Position numbers and translations under genes: made by a program
Notes under the pieces: model-generated
Database searches by the model: none
Seen by the model: only the letters and a program-made list of their open reading frames with translations
What the model was told of the DNA's origin: nothing
From: Amycolatopsis marina
GTDB taxonomy: Bacteria > Actinomycetota > Actinomycetes > Mycobacteriales > Pseudonocardiaceae
Direction: 5' to 3'
Assembly (NCBI RefSeq): GCF_900111885.1
Contig: NZ_FOKG01000016.1
Span: forward strand, 1 to 64,000
Length of the DNA stretch: 64,000 nt
Shown here: in pieces, positions 23,930 through 31,535 of the stretch
Layout: each line of letters starts with the position of its first letter
Numbering within the stretch: the first letter of the stretch is position 1

Positions 23930-25543
23930 ATGGATCTCGTCATACGCGGCGCGCGCATCGCCGATGGCACCGGTCAGCCCCTGTACTCGGGCGACGTGGG
24001 CGTCTCGGCCGGGCGGATCGCCGAGATCACCGGTGCGGGAACGCTCACCGGCCGCAGGACAGTCGATGCCGACGGACTCGTACTGGCTCCCGGGTTCATC
24101 GACATGCATTCCCACTCCGACCTCCAGTTGCTGGCCGCGCCCGACCACCTGGTCAAGCTCGGTCAGGGGGTGACCACCGAGGTGCTCGGCCAGGACGGGC
24201 TGTCGTACGCGCCGGTGGACGACACCACACTCGAGGCCCTGCGCGCACAACTGGCGGGTTGGAACGACGACCCCCCGGGCTTCGAGTGGGACTGGCGCTC
24301 CGTCGGCGGGTACCTCGACCGCCTCGACCGGGGGGTCGCGGTGAACGCCGCGTATCTGGTCCCCCAGGGCACGGTGCGGATGCTGGCGGTCGGCTGGACT
24401 GACCGTCCCGCCACCGCCGCTGAACTCGACCGCATGCGGGAACTCGTGGCCACCGGGCTGGACGAGGGCGCGGTGGGCATGTCCGCCGGGCTGACCTACA
24501 CCCCGGGAATGTATGCGGACACCGCCGAGCTGGTCTCGCTGTGCGAGGTGGTCGGCGCCCGAGGCGGATACTTCTGTCCGCACCACCGTAGTTACGGAGC
24601 GGGCGCGCTCGAGGCGTTCGCCGAGATGGTGGACGTCAGCCGTCGCGCCGGCTGCCCGCTGCACCTCGCCCACGCCACGATGAACTTCTCGGTCAACAGG
24701 GGCAGAGCGCCGGAGCTGCTCGGCCTGCTGGACACCGCCATCGCGGACGGCTGCGACATCTCCCTCGACACCTACCCGTACCTGCCGGGAGCGACCTACC
24801 TCTCGGCGCTGCTCCCCAGCTGGGCGGCGGAGGGCGGGTTGGACGCGACGTTACGCCGACTGTCCGATCCGGACACACGGGAGCGGATCAGGTCCGCCAT
24901 CGAGGACACCGGATCCGACGGTGCGCACGGTGTGCCGGTCGACTGGACCGGGATCGAGATCAACGCCGTGCGGCGTCCGGAGAACGAGCACCTGCTCGGC
25001 CATACCGTCGCCGAGTCCGCGCGTAGGGCGGGAATGGCTCCCGCCGCGCTGTACTTCGAGGTCCTGCTCAGCGAGCGGCTCGGGACCTCCTGTCTGATGC
25101 ATGTCGGCGACGAGGACAACGTGCGCACGATCATGCGCCATGCCGCGCACACGGGCGGCAGCGACGGCCTCCTGGTCGGTGCCCGTCCCCACCCGCGCGC
25201 GTGGGGCACGTTCCCCCGCTACCTCGGCCACTACGTGCGCGAACTCGGGGTGCTCGACCTCGCCGAGTGCGTCGCACACCTCACCGGTCGTGCCGCGCGG
25301 CGGTTGCGGCTGGCCGACCGGGGCCTTGTGCGGTGCGGCCACGCGGCCGACATCGTGCTGTTCGATCCGGCCACCGTCACCGACACCGCGACGTTCGCCG
25401 AGCCCCGGCAGCAGCCGGCCGGCATTCCCCACGTCTGGGTCAACGGGGTGGCGGCGATCGAGGACGGAAGGCCCACCGGTGCGCTCGCCGGGCACTCGCT
25501 GCGCGGACAGCGCGGACAGCGCGCTCGTCGGAGCGGGCAATGA
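23930..25543 (+). CDS. N-acyl-D-amino acid deacylase-type amidohydrolase
   Basis: 537-aa metal-dependent amidohydrolase of the D-aminoacylase group. The start MDLVIRGARIADGTG forms the beta-sandwich; the metal site motif GFIDMHSHSD is near residue 60, HHRS and HLAHATMNF in the middle, and the C-terminal AADIVLFDP closes the sandwich. Known relatives remove acyl groups from N-acyl-D-amino acids. In this operon the likely substrate is an N-acetylated amino sugar acid such as N-acetylglucosaminate (inference). ATG at 23930 with GAGGAG 5 nt upstream; the 3' end overlaps gntP by 4 bp. Near its end the DNA repeats GCGCGGACA 2.5 times. Confidence 0.87.
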   Translation: MDLVIRGARIADGTGQPLYSGDVGVSAGRIAEITGAGTLTGRRTVDADGLVLAPGFIDMHSHSDLQLLAAPDHLVKLGQGVTTEVLGQDGLSYAPVDDTTLEALRAQLAGWNDDPPGFEWDWRSVGGYLDRLDRGVAVNAAYLVPQGTVRMLAVGWTDRPATAAELDRMRELVATGLDEGAVGMSAGLTYTPGMYADTAELVSLCEVVGARGGYFCPHHRSYGAGALEAFAEMVDVSRRAGCPLHLAHATMNFSVNRGRAPELLGLLDTAIADGCDISLDTYPYLPGATYLSALLPSWAAEGGLDATLRRLSDPDTRERIRSAIEDTGSDGAHGVPVDWTGIEINAVRRPENEHLLGHTVAESARRAGMAPAALYFEVLLSERLGTSCLMHVGDEDNVRTIMRHAAHTGGSDGLLVGARPHPRAWGTFPRYLGHYVRELGVLDLAECVAHLTGRAARRLRLADRGLVRCGHAADIVLFDPATVTDTATFAEPRQQPAGIPHVWVNGVAAIEDGRPTGALAGHSLRGQRGQRARRSGQ

Positions 25544-26931
25544 GCGTGGTCGACTGGCTGCAGCACTCCACGGGGGGGCTGCTGACGCTGGCCGCGGTGT
25601 CCATCGCGGCGCTGCTCCTGCTGATCATCCGGCTCCGGATGGAGCCGTTCATCGCGTTGATCGTGATCGGGCTGCTGACCGCGCTGGCCGCGGGCCTGCC
25701 GGTGGAGTCCATTGTGGGGTCCGCGCAGAAGGCCTCGGGATCGTTGCTGGAGGAGGGATTCGGCGGGATCCTCGGCCATATCGCCGCGATCATCGGGCTC
25801 GGCACCCTGCTGGGCGCGATGCTGGAGAAGTCCGGCGGGGCGCAGGTGCTGACCTCGGCGCTGCTGCGGGCATTCGGCCAGCGGCGAGCCCCGCTCGCCA
25901 TGGGTATCGCCGGGCTCATCTTCGGCATTCCGGTGTTCTTCGACATCGGCATCTTCGTGCTGGCCCCGCTGGTCTACGTCGCGGCACGGCAGGGCGGGCG
26001 CTCGATGCTGCTCTACTGCCTTCCGCTGGTCGCCGGACTGTCGGTGACGCACGCGTTCCTGCCGCCACACCCCGGCCCCGTCGCCGCCGCGGGCCTGCTC
26101 GAGGTGGACCTCGGCTGGATCATCCTGATGGGCGCGGCGTGCGGCATCCCGGCCTGGTTCGTCGGCGGAGTCCTGTTCTCCTCCTGGATCGGCAACCGGA
26201 TCGACGTGCCCGTACCCCAGGAGATGCTGGTCACCGACGGGGAACAGGCTGATGAGAACCCGCCGTCGCTGGGGTTGGTTTCGGCGATCATCGCGGTCCC
26301 ACTGGTGCTGATCCTGGCGGGCACGTTCGGCAGCATCTGGCTGCCGGACGGTTCCCGGCTCGCCGGGGTGGCCGCGTTCGCGGGTACCCCGGCTGTCGCC
26401 CTCACCGGTGCCGTCCTGGCGGCGTTCTGGTTGCTCGGCAGGCGGCGGGGGATGACCGCGGTGCAGCTGAGCGAACTGTCCGCCACCGCGCTGCGGCCGG
26501 TCGCGATGATCCTCCTCGTGGTCGGTGCGGGCGCGTTCTTCGGTGCCGTGCTGTCGGCGACCGGAATCGGAACGGCGGTCGCCGGTTCACTCGACTCGGC
26601 GGGCCTGCCGGTGATCCTGGCCGCCTACGTGATCAGTTGCGGTATGCGTATCGCGCAGGGATCGGCGACCGTCGCCATCGTCACGACGAGCGGGATCATC
26701 GCGCCCACGGTCGTCCAACTCGGCTACACCCAGCCACAACTCGCGCTGCTGGTTGTCGCGATCTCCGCGGGATCGATCATCGCTTCGCATGTGAACGACG
26801 GCGGGTTCTGGATCGTCTCGCGCTATTTCGGCATTTCGGTCGCCGACACACTGCGCACGTGGACAGTGCTGGAGACCGTGCTGTCGCTGACCGGATTCGG
26901 CGTCTCGGCCGCGTTGATGGCCGTCATCTAG
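25540..26931 (+). CDS. GntP-family gluconate:H+ symporter
   Basis: 463-aa inner-membrane protein with about 12-14 hydrophobic segments. GntP signatures include GFGGILGHIAAIIGLGTLLG, HAFLPPHPGPVAAA and IASHVNDGGFWIVSRYFG. The family imports gluconate and related aldonic acids with protons. Start ATG overlaps the deacylase stop (ATGA), with GGAGCGGG upstream. It is the candidate importer of the sugar acid that the operon degrades. Confidence 0.92.
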   Translation: MSVVDWLQHSTGGLLTLAAVSIAALLLLIIRLRMEPFIALIVIGLLTALAAGLPVESIVGSAQKASGSLLEEGFGGILGHIAAIIGLGTLLGAMLEKSGGAQVLTSALLRAFGQRRAPLAMGIAGLIFGIPVFFDIGIFVLAPLVYVAARQGGRSMLLYCLPLVAGLSVTHAFLPPHPGPVAAAGLLEVDLGWIILMGAACGIPAWFVGGVLFSSWIGNRIDVPVPQEMLVTDGEQADENPPSLGLVSAIIAVPLVLILAGTFGSIWLPDGSRLAGVAAFAGTPAVALTGAVLAAFWLLGRRRGMTAVQLSELSATALRPVAMILLVVGAGAFFGAVLSATGIGTAVAGSLDSAGLPVILAAYVISCGMRIAQGSATVAIVTTSGIIAPTVVQLGYTQPQLALLVVAISAGSIIASHVNDGGFWIVSRYFGISVADTLRTWTVLETVLSLTGFGVSAALMAVI

Positions 26932-26989
26932 ACCACCGCGCACGGGCGCGGGAACCACTGGGTACACAACGGGCAAGGAGATGAGCGGA

Positions 26990-28126
26990 ATGGATCGTCG
27001 AAGTTTCCTCGGGGCGGCCGGGATCGCCGGGCTGGGCACGGTGCTCGCCGCGCCGGGGGCGTTCGCCGCACCACGAAGCGCGGAAGCCGCGGGCTGGGGC
27101 GGCCGGACGGTGTTTCTCGGCAGCTACTCGACCTGGGGGTCGCCTCCGGGTGAGGGGCTTCAGGTGGCCACCAGGTCCAGGGCCGCGCTGGACATCGTGG
27201 ACACCGTGCCCGATGTTCCCGACGCCTCGTTCTTCGCGTTCTCCGTCGACCGTCGGCGGATGTACGTGACGAACGAGCTCGTGCCGGACGGCAGGGTCAC
27301 CGCTCTGGACGTCTGCGATCCCCGGCGCCCACGCGTGTTGGGCTCCCGCCCGACGCAGGGTGCCGGACCGACGCACCTCAGCGTGCATCCGGGCGGGCGG
27401 CACCTGTTGACCGCGAACTACACCGACGGAACCGTTGTGGTGCACCCGATCCTGCGGGACGGCTCGCTGGGTGAGGTGACGGACCTGGTGCGGCACACCG
27501 GCGATGAGCGCGAACCACACGCGCACCAGGTGCTCACCGATCCCAGCGGCCGCTGGGTGCTCGCTGTCGACCTCGGCGCGGACTCGGTGTACGTGTACCG
27601 CCTCGACCGCAGGTCCGGCACGCTCGCGCAGCACCGGCAGGTGCGCCTGCCTTCGGGAGCGGGGCCACGTCATCTCGCGTTCCATCCCGGCGGCCGGTTC
27701 GCCTACATACTCGGGGAGTTGCGACCGGAGATCACCGTCGCGGCTTGGAACCCGCACAGTGGCGAACTCACCCTCGGCGAACCGGTGCCCACGGTCGACG
27801 ACGACGCGCCACAGCCGCAGTACCCGGCCGAGATCACCGTCTCAGGGGACGGGCGATTCGTCTATGCGAGCAACCGGGGCGAGGACACGATCGCGACGCT
27901 GGCCGTCGGGAGCGGCGGCGGCGCGCTACGCCGGATCGGCAACGTCAGCACCGGGGGCGTCTGGCCCCGGCATTTCACTCTTGACCCTTCGCAGCGCTGG
28001 ATCTATGTGGCGAACCAGCGCTCGGGCACGGTCACCTGGCTCCCCCGGGATCCCCGCACCGGCCTACCGGGCCCTGTCACGGGCTCGGTGAGCGTGCCGT
28101 CAGCCGCCATCGTCGCCTTCGCCTGA
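26990..28126 (+). CDS. Tat-exported lactonase, 7-bladed beta-propeller (6-phosphogluconolactonase-like)
   Basis: 378 aa. The N-terminal MDRRSFLGAAGIAGLGTVLA is a twin-arginine signal (RRSFLG), with cleavage near AFA-APRS. The rest is the YbhE/Pgl-like propeller: GPTHLSVHPGGRHLLTANY, PHAHQVLTDPSGRWVLAVDLG, GPRHLAFHPGGRFAYILGE, WPRHFTLDPSQRWIYVANQ. The family opens sugar lactones; export implies an extracellular, unphosphorylated lactone rather than 6-phosphogluconolactone. The start is ATG at 26990, 9 nt after AAGGAG; ATG at 26981 abuts the AAGGAG. Last gene of the rightward operon, followed by repeat copy B. Confidence 0.87.
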   Translation: MDRRSFLGAAGIAGLGTVLAAPGAFAAPRSAEAAGWGGRTVFLGSYSTWGSPPGEGLQVATRSRAALDIVDTVPDVPDASFFAFSVDRRRMYVTNELVPDGRVTALDVCDPRRPRVLGSRPTQGAGPTHLSVHPGGRHLLTANYTDGTVVVHPILRDGSLGEVTDLVRHTGDEREPHAHQVLTDPSGRWVLAVDLGADSVYVYRLDRRSGTLAQHRQVRLPSGAGPRHLAFHPGGRFAYILGELRPEITVAAWNPHSGELTLGEPVPTVDDDAPQPQYPAEITVSGDGRFVYASNRGEDTIATLAVGSGGGALRRIGNVSTGGVWPRHFTLDPSQRWIYVANQRSGTVTWLPRDPRTGLPGPVTGSVSVPSAAIVAFA

Positions 28127-28132
28127 GTTGGT

Positions 28133-28247
28133 GCGTCTGCAAGTACACCCAAGCAAGATCAGCAGCGCCGTTTTCTACCGCCAAGCGCGACCCGCTTGGC
28201 GGTAGAAAAACGACCTCTCGATCTTGCTCGGTAGTACTTGCAGACGC
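28133..28247. repeat. 3'-flank repeat, copy B: full palindromic element
   Basis: The complete version of the repeat. GCGTCTGCAAGTAC (28133-28146) pairs with 28234-28247, AGCAAGATC (28152-28160) with 28220-28228, and TTTTCTACCGCCAAGCG (28171-28187) with 28193-28209 around a 5-nt loop. It looks like a small MITE-like palindrome or double-ended hairpin. It starts 6 bp after the lactonase stop. Confidence 0.85.
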
Positions 28248-28271
28248 CCCATCTTGATTGGTCTAGACCCC

Positions 28272-28300
28272 TTGTTTGGGGTGCCGGGTGGTTCTACGAT
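28272..28300 (+). promoter_or_regulatory. Promoter of the sugar ABC transporter operon
   Basis: TTGTTT (28272-28277) and TACGAT (28295-28300) with a 17-bp spacer; the predicted start is near 28307, inside the first operator. Confidence 0.5.
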
Positions 28301-28303
28301 CTG

Positions 28304-28340
28304 TTGCTAATGGTGAAACGCAGATTGCAAATAGTGCAAC
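28304..28340 (+). promoter_or_regulatory. Paired operators, locus 2
   Basis: TTGCT-AATGG-TGAAA (28304-28318, degenerate) and TTGCA-AATAG-TGCAA (28325-28339) start 21 bp apart, the same layout as at 22505. The second ends 11 bp before the ABC binding-protein ATG. The shared sequence and geometry imply one regulator for both operons. Confidence 0.7.
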
Positions 28341-28350
28341 GGGGTTACCA

Positions 28351-29643
28351 ATGACAATCACTCGAACGATCGCGGCGGCCCTCGCCGCGTTTACTGCCAT
28401 GGCCACTGTGGCCTGCGCCCCTGCCCAGTCCGGTCCGGCAGGCGAGGGTGGCGATGCCCAGACGGGCCCCCTGCGGGTCTGGCTCTTCGACGAGGCCAAC
28501 CGGGCACCGAAGGAAGCCGTGGTGAACGAGGCCATCGCCGCGTTCGAAGCGGCACACGAGGGCGTGGAGGTCGACGTCCAGTGGGTGGCGGTCGAGGGCC
28601 GTGCGGACAAGTTCTCCGGCGCCTTCAACGACCCGTCCAACGCGCCTGATGTCGCCGAGTTCGGCAACACCGACGTCGCCAGCTACGTCGAGACCGGCGC
28701 GATGGCCGACCTCACCTCGGACATCGAGTCCTGGGAGCACGGCGCGGATCTGCTCCCGAGCGTGCTGGACACGGCCAAAGTGGACGGCAAGGTCTACGGC
28801 CTTCCCTGGTTCACCGGAGTCCGTGCGCTCTACTACCGCACCGATGTCTTCGACGAACTCGACATGCAGCCTCCCACCACATTGGACGAACTGGCCGACA
28901 CGGCAAGGGAGATCCGGAAGCAGAAGCCGGAGCTCTACGGAATCTCCGTCGGCGGGAAGTACACGTACGCGATGCTGCCGTTCCTCTGGGCCCACGGCGG
29001 CGAGCTCGCCACCCAGGAGGGCGACCGGTGGCGCGCGTCCCTCAGCTCGGACGCGGCACAGCGAGGCGTCACCGCCTACACCGAGCTGATCAGCGCCGAC
29101 ATCTGCCCGCCGCAGCAGTGCGCGGACATGACGGGAACGCAAAGCGTGCAGGCCTTCTCGGGAGGCAAGGCCGCGATGACCATCGGTGGCGACTTCAACC
29201 GCAAGGCCGTCGAGGAGGGGCTCGGCGACACCTTCGGCGTCGTCCCGCTGCCCGGCACCGACAAGGGCTCCATCGCCCCCGCGTTCGCCGGTGGCAACCT
29301 GCTCGGCGTCTTCGACGCCAGTGAACGTCGCGGCCTCGCCGTGGAGTTCACCCAGCTGCTCGGCAGCCCCGAGTACCAGTCCAAAATGTACGAGGCGATG
29401 GGCAACCTGCCGACACTGTCGGGAACCCAGTCGGAGCTGGCCGGTTCGGATGAGTTCCTCACCCCGTTCATCGACACCCTGCAGGCAGGCACGAAGTTCG
29501 TCCCGGCCACCCCCGCCTGGTCCCAGATCGACGCACAGCAGATCCTGCCGACGGCTGTCCAGCAGGTGGTGACCGGGGAGCAGGACGTGCGGCAGGCGCT
29601 CTCCGGTGCGGCCGAGCAGATGAACAGCGCCTTCGGCGGGTGA
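28351..29643 (+). CDS. ABC sugar transporter, substrate-binding lipoprotein
   Basis: 430-aa extracellular solute-binding protein, family 1 (maltose/oligosaccharide type). The lipoprotein signal MTITRTIAAALAAFTAMATV ends in a lipobox with Cys in VACAP. The mature protein has LRVWLFDEANRAP, the hinge pattern KVYGLPWFTGVRALYYRTD, and FSGGKAAMTIGGDFN. Ligand not deducible; the downstream GH20 gene suggests chito- or other N-acetylhexosamine oligosaccharides. ATG at 28351. No ATP-binding gene is in the cluster, so a shared MsiK-type ATPase is likely (inference). Confidence 0.92.
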   Translation: MTITRTIAAALAAFTAMATVACAPAQSGPAGEGGDAQTGPLRVWLFDEANRAPKEAVVNEAIAAFEAAHEGVEVDVQWVAVEGRADKFSGAFNDPSNAPDVAEFGNTDVASYVETGAMADLTSDIESWEHGADLLPSVLDTAKVDGKVYGLPWFTGVRALYYRTDVFDELDMQPPTTLDELADTAREIRKQKPELYGISVGGKYTYAMLPFLWAHGGELATQEGDRWRASLSSDAAQRGVTAYTELISADICPPQQCADMTGTQSVQAFSGGKAAMTIGGDFNRKAVEEGLGDTFGVVPLPGTDKGSIAPAFAGGNLLGVFDASERRGLAVEFTQLLGSPEYQSKMYEAMGNLPTLSGTQSELAGSDEFLTPFIDTLQAGTKFVPATPAWSQIDAQQILPTAVQQVVTGEQDVRQALSGAAEQMNSAFGG

Positions 29644-29650
29644 GGCAGGT

Positions 29651-29680
29651 ATGACGTCAGCCCGTCCCGCGTGCCGATGA
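29651..29680 (+). other. Nine-residue mini-frame coupled to the permease start
   Basis: ATG at 29651, preceded by GAGG, opens a 9-codon frame (MTSARPACR) whose TGA overlaps the permease ATG at 29677 as ATGA. The permease start has no ribosome-binding site of its own, so re-initiation from this mini-frame is plausible. Confidence 0.4.
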
Positions 29681-30648
29681 CCGCGCAGTCGACCCGGCCC
29701 GCCCAGCGGCAGGCCCCCACGGCCGTCCCGGCCCCCGCGCCCCGCAGGCGACGCGGGGGGCGGGACGGCCGCACCGCCGCCCTGTACCTGGCCCCGGCCG
29801 GAATCCTGCTGCTGGGCCTGCTGGCCTACCCGCTCTACCAGCTCGTCCTGATCTCGTTCTACGACTACGGCCAGGCCGAGGCCGCGGGCAACGCACCCCT
29901 GGTGTTCATCGGCTTCGACAACTACGCCCAGTTGCTCAGCACCATTCAGTTCTGGGAGGTACTCGCCAAGACCATCGGGTTCGCCGCGGTCTGCGTACTC
30001 GGCAGTCTCGCGGTGGGGACGTCACTGGCCGTGCTCGCCAGCAGGGTCCGGGCCGTGCCTCGGATGCTGCTCTTCCTTGCCGCGCTGGGGGCATGGGCGA
30101 CCCCGGCGATGGCGGGGTCCTACATCTGGCTGTTCCTCTTCGACTCCGACTTCGGACTGGTCAACGAGGTGCTGGTCGGGCTGGGCGTCAACGGGATGGC
30201 GGGCCACTCCTGGACCTTCGGCACCTACAGCGCGTTCGGCCTCGTCGCGCTGGAGGTGATCTGGTGCTCGTTCCCGTTCGTCATGGTGACGATGTACGCC
30301 GGAATCCAGGGCGTGCCCGAGGAGGTCCTTGAGGCGGCCGCGCTGGACGGCGCGTCCTGGACGCGGATCGCGACCTCGGTCGTCCTGCCGATCCTGCGGC
30401 CCCTGCTGATGATCGCCACGATCCAGTCGATCATCTGGGACTTCAAGGTGTTCACCCAGATCTACGTCATGACCAATGGAGGCGGCGTCGCTGGACGCAA
30501 CCTCGTCCTCAACGTCTACGCCTACCAGCAGGCGTTCGCCGGTGCGAAGTACGGCCTCGGGGCCGCGATCGGCGTGGTGATGACCCTGATCCTGCTGTCG
30601 ATCACGACGTTGTACGTACGTTCCCAGCGACGAAGTGTGGAGCTGTGA
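29677..30648 (+). CDS. ABC sugar transporter permease, MalF type
   Basis: 323-aa integral membrane protein with six predicted helices after a Pro/Arg-rich cytoplasmic N-terminus (about 1-30). The EAA loop that docks the ATPase appears as EVLEAAALDGASWTRIATSVVLP near residue 225. The start is taken as ATG at 29677 (translationally coupled to a mini-frame); an in-frame GTG at 29671 is also possible, but neither has a Shine-Dalgarno sequence. Its end overlaps the second permease. Confidence 0.92.
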   Translation: MTAQSTRPAQRQAPTAVPAPAPRRRRGGRDGRTAALYLAPAGILLLGLLAYPLYQLVLISFYDYGQAEAAGNAPLVFIGFDNYAQLLSTIQFWEVLAKTIGFAAVCVLGSLAVGTSLAVLASRVRAVPRMLLFLAALGAWATPAMAGSYIWLFLFDSDFGLVNEVLVGLGVNGMAGHSWTFGTYSAFGLVALEVIWCSFPFVMVTMYAGIQGVPEEVLEAAALDGASWTRIATSVVLPILRPLLMIATIQSIIWDFKVFTQIYVMTNGGGVAGRNLVLNVYAYQQAFAGAKYGLGAAIGVVMTLILLSITTLYVRSQRRSVEL

Positions 30649-31526
30649 TGGTGGCCCGGAAGACACACGCAGTACGGCGCGGGGTACGCAAGCCGGGCAG
30701 GCTCGTCGCCGAGATCGTGGCCGTGGTGATCGCGGGGGTGGTCGCGTTCCCGCTGTACTGGATGGTGCTCTCCGCACTCAAACCCGCGGGAGAGATCCAG
30801 TCGGCGAACCCTCGGCCGTGGACTCTCACGCCGACGCTGGAGAACTTCGAGCGGGTACTCGGAGCGGCCGGGTTCGCCCGCTACTTCGCCAACAGCGTGC
30901 TGGTGGCCGTCGTCGTGGTGGGACTGTCGCTGCTGATGTCCTTCCTCGCCGCGGTGGCGCTGACGCGGTTCCGGTTCCGTGGCCGCGTCGTTCTGCTCAT
31001 CATGCTGCTGGTGGCGCAGATGGTTCCGGTGGAGGCGCTGACGATCCCACTGTTCTTCCTGATGCGCTCGGTCGGCGACGTCACTCCGGCGTTCGGGCTG
31101 AACGAGCTGGGCTCGCTCGTGCTGGTGCATCTGGCGTTCAACCTGCCGCTGGCGATCTGGATGCTGCGCGGGTTCGTGGCCGCCGTCCCGGTGGATCTGG
31201 AGGAGGCCGCCAAGCTGGACGGCGCGAGCCGCGTCCGGTTCACCTGGCAGATCCTGTTCCCGCTGGTGCTGCCCGGCCTCGTCGCGGTGAGTGTGCTGGC
31301 CTTCATCCACGCGTGGAACGACTTCCTTTTCGCCAAGACGTTCATCATCTCCAAGACCGAGAACCAGACCCTGCCGCAGGCGATCCTGGTGTTCTTCAAG
31401 CCGGAGGAGAACGACTGGGGCGCGATCATGGCAGGCTCGACACTGATGACCATTCCGGTGCTGATCTTCTTCGTACTCGTGCAGCGCAAGCTCGTCTCCG
31501 GCCTCGCCGGTGCGGTGAAGGGCTGA
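30648..31526 (+). CDS. ABC sugar transporter permease, MalG type
   Basis: 292-aa inner-membrane protein with six helices. EAA loop DLEEAAKLDGASRVRFTWQILFPLVLP near residue 190; HAWNDFLFAKTFI near 225 is typical of CUT1 permeases. ATG at 30648 has GGAG 5 nt upstream and overlaps the last base of the previous stop; GTG at 30645 is an alternative. Partner of the MalF-type permease. Confidence 0.93.
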   Translation: MVARKTHAVRRGVRKPGRLVAEIVAVVIAGVVAFPLYWMVLSALKPAGEIQSANPRPWTLTPTLENFERVLGAAGFARYFANSVLVAVVVVGLSLLMSFLAAVALTRFRFRGRVVLLIMLLVAQMVPVEALTIPLFFLMRSVGDVTPAFGLNELGSLVLVHLAFNLPLAIWMLRGFVAAVPVDLEEAAKLDGASRVRFTWQILFPLVLPGLVAVSVLAFIHAWNDFLFAKTFIISKTENQTLPQAILVFFKPEENDWGAIMAGSTLMTIPVLIFFVLVQRKLVSGLAGAVKG

Positions 31527-31535
31527 GGGCGGGCG

